A DNA stretch of 5,313 nt from Desulfobacterales bacterium (lineage in GTDB: Bacteria > Desulfobacterota > Desulfobacteria > Desulfobacterales > Desulfobacteraceae). The stretch lies in the NCBI GenBank assembly GCA_022361535.1, contig JAKSAU010000606.1, positions 1 through 5,313 of the forward strand, given 5' to 3'. Shown one piece after another: positions 1-5,267 of this stretch. The position numbers and the translations under genes are program-made. Each line of letters opens with the position of its first letter. Position 1 is the stretch's first letter. The notes under the pieces are model-generated. The model was given only the letters and a program-made list of their open reading frames with translations. It made no database searches and was not told the DNA's origin.

Positions 1-1
1 C

Positions 2-175
2 CGGAAAATCGTTTTGACTAAATGCCGGTTCAGCCAGGTTGATTTTCATCTGCTTCTCAGCCGGAAATCCTCTTTTGCCAACCGGATGAAGGATATTAAT
101 GCGGCCTTTGAAAGGGCCACACAAAAGGGGCGGATTAAAGAAATCGTATTAAAGTATGAATCAGATTCTAATTAG
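2..175 (+). CDS. ABC transporter solute-binding protein, family 3 (C-terminal end only)
   Basis: An open frame enters from the left edge and runs 57 codons to a TAG at 173-175. The residues resemble the last part of family 3 periplasmic solute-binding proteins (amino acids and other small polar solutes). A VDFHLLLSRKS stretch matches the usual beta-strand followed by a Ser/Lys turn. It is followed by an amphipathic helix (FANRMKDINAAFERA) and then KGRIKEIVLKY, which corresponds to the family's typical ending 'G.l.kIl.kY'. Such proteins sit in the periplasm and deliver ligand to an ABC permease, but many Desulfobacterota carry orphan copies or use the fold in sensor proteins. Ligand-contact residues and the signal peptide lie outside the window, so the substrate cannot be named. 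The gene converges on the minus-strand tupA gene, and an inverted repeat starts 8 nt after its stop codon. Confidence 0.75.
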   Translation, partial: RKIVLTKCRFSQVDFHLLLSRKSSFANRMKDINAAFERATQKGRIKEIVLKYESDSN

Positions 176-182
176 CTATTAT

Positions 183-220
183 ACAAATTATAGGGTCTGT
201 TTTAAGACCCTATAATTTGT
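183..220. terminator. Perfect 16-bp inverted repeat, probable bidirectional terminator
   Basis: The left arm ACAAATTATAGGGTCT (183-198) and the right arm AGACCCTATAATTTGT (205-220) are perfectly complementary around the 6-nt loop GTTTTA. The inner part is the GC-containing core (AGGGTCT/AGACCCT). The A/T-rich outer part supplies A's before and U's after the core in either direction. It lies 7 nt past the stop of the family 3 binding protein and 111 nt past the stop of the convergent tupA gene, as expected for a terminator shared by two convergent genes. A long uninterrupted U-tract is missing, so efficiency is uncertain. Confidence 0.65.
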
Positions 221-252
221 CATATGACCACCAAAAGCTTTTACCAGCCCTT

Positions 253-354
253 TTATTCTAAGAAACGGCTGCCGAATTTTTTTAAATCCGCCTTGCCGTC
301 TTCATAAAGCAACCTGAGAGCCCCTATAGAATTAATGATCGTATTTTTTTGCAT
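253..354 (-). other. Small 33-codon open frame overlapping the 3' end of tupA (doubtful gene)
   Basis: On the minus strand an ATG at 354-352 opens a frame of 33 codons ending in TAA at 255-253, shifted relative to tupA and overlapping its last 7 codons and stop. The part beyond tupA reads INSIGALRLLYEDGK and then DLKKFGSRFLE, an amphipathic, charge-balanced stretch that looks more protein-like than usual intergenic DNA. No Shine-Dalgarno sequence precedes the ATG, and I do not recognise the peptide. It could be a small translationally coupled protein, the remnant of a displaced gene end, or chance. Confidence 0.15.
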
Positions 355-1189
355 AGGCAGCATCGTTATACATGGCTTCACCATAAAGGCTTTTTCCATA
401 ATCACGGATCAATGCCTGACCTTTTTTAGAACCTATAAAATCAATAAATGCGGCGGCTGCAGGCTGTGCCTCTGTGGCCCCTTGGGGTTGGCAAAGGCCG
501 TGGTAGGTGTTGATAAGAAAGGGATCTCCTTTGAACAGAACGCTTAAATTTTTTAACTCTTTTTTACCGGCTACCCAGGTGGATGAGTCTGTCATGAAAT
601 ACCCGTTGACTTCATTTGCTTTTTTCAAAGACGCCATCATGAAATCTTTGGTAATGATATACCAGTCCCCTTGAGGCGCAACACCGGCTTTTTTCCATAT
701 GGCTTTCTCTTTTTTGTTGGTGCCGGAATTGTCACCCCTGGACAGGAAGTTGGCACCGGCTTTTGCGATTTTAGCATAAGCATCAGCAGCAGAGGTGGCA
801 GAGGCAATGCCGGCCGGATCTGATTTTGGTCCCACAATATAGAACTCATTGGAGCCGATCAAAGAGCGCTTGATTGCCCATCCTTCGGAAACTGCTTTTT
901 TTTCAGCAGCAGGTGCATGGACCATGATGGCATCCACTTCTTTTTTATGGAGCAGCTTCAAAGATTTACCGGACCCGGCTTTTACCCAGCACATGGTGGT
1001 CTCGTGCCCGGCATTGAATTCATCAGCCAGTTTTTTAAGCAGGCCAAGCTCTCCCGGGCTTCCTGTTGCCAGGCGAAAAACTTGGTCAGAGGAGCCGTAA
1101 GTTGCTTTGCAGTCGGCAGCCAGGCTGCTGCCGGTCATGAACATGATGGTAAAGATGACGCTTGCAAGTGTTAGTTTTAAATTGCGCAT
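332..1189 (-). CDS. tupA: Tungstate ABC transporter substrate-binding protein, TupA family
   Basis: This is a complete 285-residue protein, probably the periplasmic receptor that captures tungstate (possibly also molybdate) for an ABC importer. Tungsten would serve enzymes such as W-dependent formate dehydrogenase or aldehyde oxidoreductase. Residues 1-25 form a Sec signal peptide with a basic start (MRNLK), a hydrophobic core and a SLAA cleavage region. Cys27 is not in a lipobox, so a soluble protein is expected. TupA-type blocks follow: ATGSPGELGLLKKL near 41-54 (oxyanion loop), VKAGSGKSLKLL at 69-80, EVDAIMVHAPAAE at 84-96, NEFYIVGP at 114-121, FLSRGDNSGTNKKE at 148-161 and GYFMTDSSTW at 197-206. 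The usual 'YTLTDRGTY' is thus altered to YFMTDSSTW. The start is well supported by AAGGA 7 nt upstream (1201-1197). No tupB or tupC is adjacent within the window. The family is clear, but the exact anion preference is inferred. Confidence 0.88.
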   Translation of the reverse strand: MRNLKLTLASVIFTIMFMTGSSLAADCKATYGSSDQVFRLATGSPGELGLLKKLADEFNAGHETTMCWVKAGSGKSLKLLHKKEVDAIMVHAPAAEKKAVSEGWAIKRSLIGSNEFYIVGPKSDPAGIASATSAADAYAKIAKAGANFLSRGDNSGTNKKEKAIWKKAGVAPQGDWYIITKDFMMASLKKANEVNGYFMTDSSTWVAGKKELKNLSVLFKGDPFLINTYHGLCQPQGATEAQPAAAAFIDFIGSKKGQALIRDYGKSLYGEAMYNDAAYAKKYDH

Positions 1190-1228
1190 GGGATTTTCCT
1201 TAAGGTTATTAGGTTAATGAAAACAACC

Positions 1229-1250
1229 TTCCTGTGGATAACCATAGGAA
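1229..1250 (-). promoter_or_regulatory. Palindrome in the tupA leader, candidate operator or 5' hairpin
   Basis: TTCCTGTGG (1229-1237) and CCATAGGAA (1242-1250) pair over 9 positions, with one T opposite G at the imperfect step, around the 4-nt loop ATAA. The element begins a few bases after the start point predicted from the TTGACA promoter and ends 39 nt before the tupA start codon. It could therefore be a repressor operator, for example for a metal-oxyanion regulator, or a 5' mRNA hairpin. GGTTAT-like half sites recur at 1204-1209 and, inverted, at 1238-1243. No known operator consensus can be assigned by eye. The segment also contains the 9-mer TTATCCACA (minus strand, 1241-1233), which is the consensus DnaA box. 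Confidence 0.35.
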
Positions 1251-1259
1251 GACAGGTCA

Positions 1260-1289
1260 TCCATAGTTGAACTGGTTCATATTTGTCAA
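1260..1289 (-). promoter_or_regulatory. Candidate sigma70-type promoter for tupA
   Basis: On the minus strand a perfect TTGACA (-35) lies at 1289-1284. After an 18-nt spacer comes TATGGA (1265-1260), a weak -10 matching TATAAT at its first three positions. The predicted start point would be near 1253, about 64 nt before the tupA start codon. The -35 is convincing and the -10 is not. Nothing equally good was found facing the rightward operon. Confidence 0.4.
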
Positions 1290-1410
1290 TATTCAAATTG
1301 CAAATTTAAAATTTTGGGCAAAAAGCACCAATAAATGACTAATACAAACAAATTAAACAGCGAAGGAACTCTAAACTTAAACTCTCGCATCAGGCTTTGT
1401 TATCTGCTAT

Positions 1411-1414
1411 GAAG
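1411..1414 (+). promoter_or_regulatory. Weak ribosome binding site deciding the ogt start
   Basis: GAAG lies only 2 nt before the ATG at 1417, too close to serve it, but 8 nt before the second in-frame ATG at 1423. The second ATG gives a protein starting MIYTYFDSPIG, the usual beginning for this family. Translation from 1423 is therefore somewhat more likely than from 1417. Confidence 0.4.
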
Positions 1415-1416
1415 TA

Positions 1417-1887
1417 ATGACTATGATTTATACATATTTTGATTCTCCCATAGGTAAACTGATGCTGTACGGTAATAACTGCCTTGAAGGCATTGTGTTC
1501 CCAAAAGGTAAAACCAGTCAGGACCCGGAACCGGAATGGCAGTTAGACCCATCCGGTTTTGAAGAGGTAAAAAGACAACTGGACCAATATTTTAAAGGCC
1601 GTCTTAAAAGTTTTGACCTTGAACTAAAAACAGGGGGAACTACTTTTCAGCAACAGGTCTGGCAGGCGCTTGCCAAAATTCCTTATGGCAGTACTATCAG
1701 CTATGGCGATTTGGCTGTCCAGATCGGCAACCCAAAGGCAGTAAGAGCAGTGGGGCTGGCCAATGGAAGAAATCCCATTCCTATCATTATTCCCTGTCAC
1801 CGTGTAATCGGTAAAAACGGCAGCTTGACCGGGTTTGGCGGCGGCTTGGATGTAAAGCGTTTTTTACTGGAACTGGAGCAAGGATAA
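1417..1887 (+). CDS. ogt: Methylated-DNA--[protein]-cysteine S-methyltransferase (O6-alkylguanine-DNA alkyltransferase)
   Basis: This cytoplasmic DNA-repair protein removes O6-alkyl groups from guanine (and O4-alkyl from thymine) in a single-turnover, suicidal transfer to its own cysteine. It has 156 residues, a normal length for the short Ogt type without an Ada regulatory domain. The N-terminal ribonuclease-H-like part starts with YTYFDSPIGKLML (5-17). The DNA-binding and catalytic part has FQQQVWQALAKIPYG (77-91), ISYGDLA (94-100, Tyr96 near the active site), the recognition helix AVRAVGLANGRNP (108-120, Arg110 the likely arginine finger), the acceptor motif IPCHRVIG (125-132, Cys127) and GFGGG (139-143). 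All catalytic positions are intact. ATG 1417 is listed as the longest frame, but ATG 1423 has the better spaced Shine-Dalgarno. It is the first gene of the rightward series, and its TAA is only 2 nt before the next ATG. No convincing promoter was seen in the 227-nt gap shared with tupA. Confidence 0.95.
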   Translation: MTMIYTYFDSPIGKLMLYGNNCLEGIVFPKGKTSQDPEPEWQLDPSGFEEVKRQLDQYFKGRLKSFDLELKTGGTTFQQQVWQALAKIPYGSTISYGDLAVQIGNPKAVRAVGLANGRNPIPIIIPCHRVIGKNGSLTGFGGGLDVKRFLLELEQG

Positions 1888-1889
1888 CC

Positions 1890-2873
1890 ATGCCCAAGGA
1901 GATCACCCATTTTGCACTGGCAAATAAACTGAGCCGTTCAGTGCCTGTGACCTCCGCTTTTTATGAACCGATACAAAGATATCCTTTTTTGTTTTTATTG
2001 GGGGCGGTAACACCGGATATTCCTTTTTACTATTTAGCCGGGCCGCACCGAAAAAAGGTACAGGAATTAAGCAGACCGTTTCACAGATCAGATGCAAAGT
2101 CCCTTGATCCGGTTTTGGATTTTATTGATACAGACCGCTCTTTACAAGCCCTGGCCCTGGCTGCCGGTGTTGTCTGCCATATTATGTCGGATACACGGTT
2201 TCATCCGTTTGTGTATTATTATTCAGGCATGGATGGAATTCATTCCGGGGCAACAGGGCGGCACCGGCAATTTGAAACTGCCATGGATATCCATTTTTGG
2301 TTCCTGTTCCAAGGGGAAACAAGTTTAAGCCGTGTCCTCAGCCAGACAGGGATTTCAAGGCAGAGGCTTGTCCGCCTTTTGTCCGGTTTGTTCCGACCGG
2401 GACCGCTGGGGGAAAATGCTTTGGGGCGTGCATTGCGCTGGCATTCAGGTATACAATATTTATTTGGAATTTCTGAAATTTACAGGGCTTTTAAAGGGTT
2501 TGCCCGGTTGGGACGGCCTTTGCCTGAAAAGGTCTCAGGCCTGGTTTATCCCTTTGACAGGCCGCGTCCTTTAGATTTTTTTTCAAGGCAAATCCGGTAT
2601 CAGGATCCTTTTACAGGTGAGTCAATTTCTACGACGATCCAATCGATGACAAATCTTGTGGTTGAATCCGAGCTCAGCGTATTGGATAATATATCCTGTG
2701 CCCTGTCAGAAAATGGTGAGTCATCCAACATAAAAACGCTTAAAGACCGGGTTTTATCAGACCCTTGTCTGCCCACTGTCAGGCCGGACCTGCCGGCAGA
2801 CAGGTTTGGCACATGGTTTCAGCAACAAGATATAATGCCCCTTCTTTACCAGGGCACAGATTCAGTAATTTAA
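1890..2873 (+). CDS. Zinc-dependent phospholipase C-like domain protein (PF00882 type), function unknown
   Basis: This 327-residue protein has the motif pattern of the zinc-dependent phospholipase C / S1-P1 nuclease-like helical fold. In order these are KEITHFALA (His7), GAVTPDIPFY at 38-47 (Asp43), FHRSD at 64-68 (His65), VVCHIMSDTRFHPFVYYYSG at 94-113 (His97, Asp101, His105) and GRHRQFETAMDIHFW at 123-137 (His125, Glu129, Asp133). Together these could supply a multi-zinc site. Secreted phospholipases of this fold carry signal peptides. This one starts MPKEITHFAL and has none, so it is probably cytoplasmic and its substrate unknown. The second half (about 150-327) shows no recognisable domain. 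SD AAGGA at 1880-1884 lies inside the end of ogt, 5 nt before this ATG, suggesting translational coupling. The domain assignment is fairly secure, but phospholipase activity is not shown. Confidence 0.8.
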   Translation: MPKEITHFALANKLSRSVPVTSAFYEPIQRYPFLFLLGAVTPDIPFYYLAGPHRKKVQELSRPFHRSDAKSLDPVLDFIDTDRSLQALALAAGVVCHIMSDTRFHPFVYYYSGMDGIHSGATGRHRQFETAMDIHFWFLFQGETSLSRVLSQTGISRQRLVRLLSGLFRPGPLGENALGRALRWHSGIQYLFGISEIYRAFKGFARLGRPLPEKVSGLVYPFDRPRPLDFFSRQIRYQDPFTGESISTTIQSMTNLVVESELSVLDNISCALSENGESSNIKTLKDRVLSDPCLPTVRPDLPADRFGTWFQQQDIMPLLYQGTDSVI

Positions 2874-2876
2874 CCC

Positions 2877-2882
2877 AGGAGA
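2877..2882 (+). promoter_or_regulatory. Ribosome binding site bearing on the start of the MFS gene
   Basis: AGGAGA stands 3 nt before the ATG at 2886 and 9 nt before the in-frame ATG at 2892. The conventional spacing favours 2892 (protein MNSSRTDKK...). The first ATG remains possible if AGGAG is counted with a 4-nt gap. The two starts differ by two residues only and do not affect the first membrane helix. Confidence 0.5.
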
Positions 2883-2885
2883 GAC

Positions 2886-4181
2886 ATGGAGATGAACAGC
2901 AGCCGGACAGATAAAAAGCAGATTTTCGGATGGGTGATGTACGATTTTGCAAACTCTTCTTATACCACACTGATCGTTACTTTTATCTATGCGACATATT
3001 TTGTATCAGCCATTGCGCCGGATAAAATCTACGGCACAGCCATGTGGTCCAGAGGGGTCACCATTACCTCCCTTCTTGTGGCCTTTTTATCACCGCTGCT
3101 TGGCGCGATTGCCGATCAGGGACATCTGCGCAAGGCTTTTCTTTTTGCCACTACTGTCGCGGCGGTAGCAGGCTCTGCCATGTTGAATTTTGTCATGCCC
3201 GGTCAGGTTTATACAGCCCTGGTCTGGTTTGTTCTTTCTAACTTAGCGTTTGAACTGGGTATGGTTTTTTACAATGCGTTTTTACCGGATATTTCCACTC
3301 CCACTACCATTGGAAGAATCTCAGGAGTGGGGTGGGGTGTGGGGTATATTGGCGGGCTTGCTGCAATGTTCATTGCTATGGCCGGTTTTATCAATCCCGA
3401 GGTTCCCTGGTTTGGATTGTCCAAAGAGGCCGGTGAAAATATCAGGGCAACAAACCTTTTGGTGGCAGTCTGGTATGCTCTTTTTTCCCTTCCCTTGTTT
3501 ATCTTTGTTAAATCCCGGTACAAAAAAGAGGATAAAAAGACAGTGGGGGCAACTCTGGTCAGGTCAGCTGTCACTGATCTTAAAACCACTTTTAACGACA
3601 TAAAGTCTTACAAGGAAATCGTTAAACTGCTGGTCGCCAGAATGATTTATAATGACGGGCTGGTGACGATTTTTGCCTTTGGCGGGATTTATGCAGCCGG
3701 TACATTTGGTTTTTCGTTCCAGGAGATTATGATTTTCGGGATTGTACTTAATGTGGCCGCAGGTATTGGTGCTCTTGTCATGGGGATATTTGACGATAAG
3801 CTGGGAGGAAAGAAAACCATCCAGATATCGAATATTGTCCTTGCGTTAGCAACCATGTTAGCGGTTTTGGCCCCGGATAAGACACTTTTCTGGGTGGCAG
3901 GAGTAATGGTGGGGTTATTTGCCGGGCCTAACCAAAGTGCCAGCCGCTCTCTTTTAGGCCGCTTTGTTCCAAAGGAAAAAGAAAACCAGTTCTTTGGATT
4001 TTTTGCATTTTCAGGTAAACTGACAGCATTTTTCGGCCCTCTGCTTTTAGGAATTCTGACCCAGGCATTTGGATCTCAACGGGCCGGTATTTCAGTTGTA
4101 GTTCTCTTTTTTGTTATCGGTGGTTTGATTCTTTCCCGTGTGGATGAACAAAAAGGGGTGGCTGCAGCGAAAAATTCATAA
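2886..4181 (+). CDS. MFS transporter, UMF1 (Atg22-like) family
   Basis: This 431-residue integral membrane protein has roughly 11-12 hydrophobic segments, fitting the 12-helix major facilitator fold. UMF1 hallmarks are clear: GWVMYDFANSSYTT at 15-28, an MFS motif-A-like loop GAIADQGHLRK (73-83), FYNAFLPDI (128-136) and the glycine-rich GRISGVGWGVGYIGG (143-157). The second half has the pseudo-repeat of motif A, GIFDDKLGGKK (300-310), and GPNQSASRSLLGRFVPK (347-363). A basic, charged cytoplasmic loop at about 210-245 separates the two six-helix bundles. The family is related to yeast Atg22, a vacuolar amino-acid effluxer. Bacterial members are annotated as permeases of unknown substrate, and nothing here identifies the cargo. 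It starts 12 nt after the phospholipase-like gene and ends 26 nt before the flavoprotein gene, consistent with co-transcription. The start may be 2892 rather than 2886. Confidence 0.9.
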   Translation: MEMNSSRTDKKQIFGWVMYDFANSSYTTLIVTFIYATYFVSAIAPDKIYGTAMWSRGVTITSLLVAFLSPLLGAIADQGHLRKAFLFATTVAAVAGSAMLNFVMPGQVYTALVWFVLSNLAFELGMVFYNAFLPDISTPTTIGRISGVGWGVGYIGGLAAMFIAMAGFINPEVPWFGLSKEAGENIRATNLLVAVWYALFSLPLFIFVKSRYKKEDKKTVGATLVRSAVTDLKTTFNDIKSYKEIVKLLVARMIYNDGLVTIFAFGGIYAAGTFGFSFQEIMIFGIVLNVAAGIGALVMGIFDDKLGGKKTIQISNIVLALATMLAVLAPDKTLFWVAGVMVGLFAGPNQSASRSLLGRFVPKEKENQFFGFFAFSGKLTAFFGPLLLGILTQAFGSQRAGISVVVLFFVIGGLILSRVDEQKGVAAAKNS

Positions 4182-4194
4182 TCCGGAACAGATG

Positions 4195-4202
4195 AAAGGA
4201 GG
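4195..4202 (+). promoter_or_regulatory. Near-ideal Shine-Dalgarno of the flavoprotein-phosphatase fusion gene
   Basis: AAAGGAGG lies 5 nt before the ATG at 4208 and is the strongest ribosome binding site in the window. It fixes the start and suggests that this last operon gene is translated efficiently and independently of the upstream gene. Confidence 0.7.
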
Positions 4203-4207
4203 CAGTC

Positions 4208-5185
4208 ATGTTTGTACTCGGTATCCAAGGAAGTCCGAGAAAAAACGGAAACTCAGAATATCTGCTCTCTTCGTTCTTAAAAGAATGTGAACAATTTGGT
4301 GCATCAACGCGTATCATCCAAACAAGAGATCTATCGGTTCATCCTTGCAGGGAGTTAATCGTATGCGAAAAAAAAGGATTTTGTCCTATTAAGGATGAAA
4401 TGGAATCCAAAGGGTATGCACTGTTAAAGCAGGCAGACGTTATTGTACTGGCATCACCGGTATTTTTTTATAATGTGTCTGCCCAAGCTAAAATTTTTAT
4501 TGACCGGTGCCAAATGTTCTGGGGAAGAAAATACAAACTTCGGCTCAAAGACCCGGACCGGTTTTCAAGACAAGGATTTCTATTGTCTGTTGCCGCTTCC
4601 GGCGGCAAACGGCTCTTTGAAGGCGTGGAGCTGACAGCCAAGTATTTTTTTGATGCGTTGTCTGCAGATTATACCGGATCCCTTACCTATAAAAAGGTGG
4701 AAGATGCAGGAGAAATAATTGTCCGGCCGGAACTGGAGCAGGAGATCCGGGATGCCGTTTCCCATTTACTGACACCTGAGCAAGAGAAAAAAAGACTAAT
4801 TTTCATATCTCAAAATGGACAATGCCGAAGCCTTATTGCTACAGCATTCGCAAAAGAGAAAACCCGGGGCCAGGTTCGTGTGGTGGCAGCGGGCCTGACA
4901 TCAGGAAATGATGTTCAACCGGACTTGGTCAAGGCCATGGAGGCAATGGGTCTGGATATAAAATATTGGCGATCCCTGGCTCTTGATATGGCACTCAAAG
5001 AAACCCAAAAATTAAGAGACAAGCTAGTTTTTCTAGGTACAGCCCAAGACTTCGAAGGTCTCGGTACCTTGAAAGAAAACTGCGAATTATGGGAAGTTAC
5101 CCTTCCAGATTTGGAAGACCAGACCAGCCTCAAGACTGTTATAGAACAGGTCCGCAAACGGGTAGACTCTTTGGCAGGGTTCTAG
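4208..5185 (+). CDS. Two-domain protein: iron-sulfur-flavoprotein/NADPH-dependent FMN reductase-like domain fused to LMW phosphatase/ArsC-like domain
   Basis: This is a 325-residue cytoplasmic protein with two domains. Residues 1-185 are flavodoxin-like: VLGIQGSPRKNGNSE (3-17) is the FMN phosphate loop of the iron-sulfur flavoprotein/WrbA-related group, and VIVLASPVFFYNVSAQAK (78-95) is the second FMN-contact strand and loop. HPCRELIVCEKKGFCPIKDEM (45-65) matches the ISF cysteine region, but only Cys47, Cys53 and Cys59 remain because Leu50 replaces the second cysteine. Residues about 195-325 resemble low-molecular-weight tyrosine phosphatase/arsenate reductase. RLIFISQNGQCRSLIATAFA (196-215) is the P-loop and following helix, VVAAGL (225-230) is the next strand, and WEVTLPDLED (295-304) carries the likely general-acid Asp301. 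Ser201 occupies the place of the nucleophilic cysteine, while Cys206, Arg207 and Ser208 are conserved. Phosphatase or arsenate reductase activity is therefore doubtful. It is the last gene of the likely operon. The fold calls are confident, but the function is unknown. Confidence 0.85.
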   Translation: MFVLGIQGSPRKNGNSEYLLSSFLKECEQFGASTRIIQTRDLSVHPCRELIVCEKKGFCPIKDEMESKGYALLKQADVIVLASPVFFYNVSAQAKIFIDRCQMFWGRKYKLRLKDPDRFSRQGFLLSVAASGGKRLFEGVELTAKYFFDALSADYTGSLTYKKVEDAGEIIVRPELEQEIRDAVSHLLTPEQEKKRLIFISQNGQCRSLIATAFAKEKTRGQVRVVAAGLTSGNDVQPDLVKAMEAMGLDIKYWRSLALDMALKETQKLRDKLVFLGTAQDFEGLGTLKENCELWEVTLPDLEDQTSLKTVIEQVRKRVDSLAGF

Positions 5186-5267
5186 AAGCCATCTGAAAAA
5201 AAGTCTGCGGTTTTGTAAATATGCTCTTTAATAATGCGGGTAGATTAATTATCGGTAGCATCCTAAA

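Noticed and set aside
849..1174. Plus-strand open frames of 83-85 codons opposite tupA
   Set aside because: They lie antisense within a gene with clear family motifs and a good ribosome binding site, and have no start signals or recognisable motifs of their own.
1283..1311. TTGTCA / TTAAAA as a rightward promoter for ogt
   Set aside because: The -35 matches only partly, the -10 agrees with TATAAT at three positions, and the segment overlaps the better minus-strand TTGACA. A promoter must exist in this gap but cannot be placed by eye.
1335..1412. 25-codon plus-strand frame just upstream of ogt (MTNTNKLNSEG...) as a leader peptide
   Set aside because: There is no Shine-Dalgarno before its ATG, no codons typical of an attenuator and no alternative hairpins around it. 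Short frames of this size are common by chance in AT-rich leaders.
3250..3603. 117-codon plus-strand frame and 110-codon minus-strand frame inside the MFS gene
   Set aside because: Both are shadows of the UMF1 transporter frame, whose conserved motifs run through this stretch without interruption. Neither has a plausible ribosome binding site or a known domain.
4208..5185. Calling the last gene an arsenate reductase or a tyrosine phosphatase
   Set aside because: The essential first cysteine of the P-loop is serine (residue 201), and the domain is only the C-terminal part of a flavodoxin-fold fusion, so an enzymatic name would overstate what is visible.
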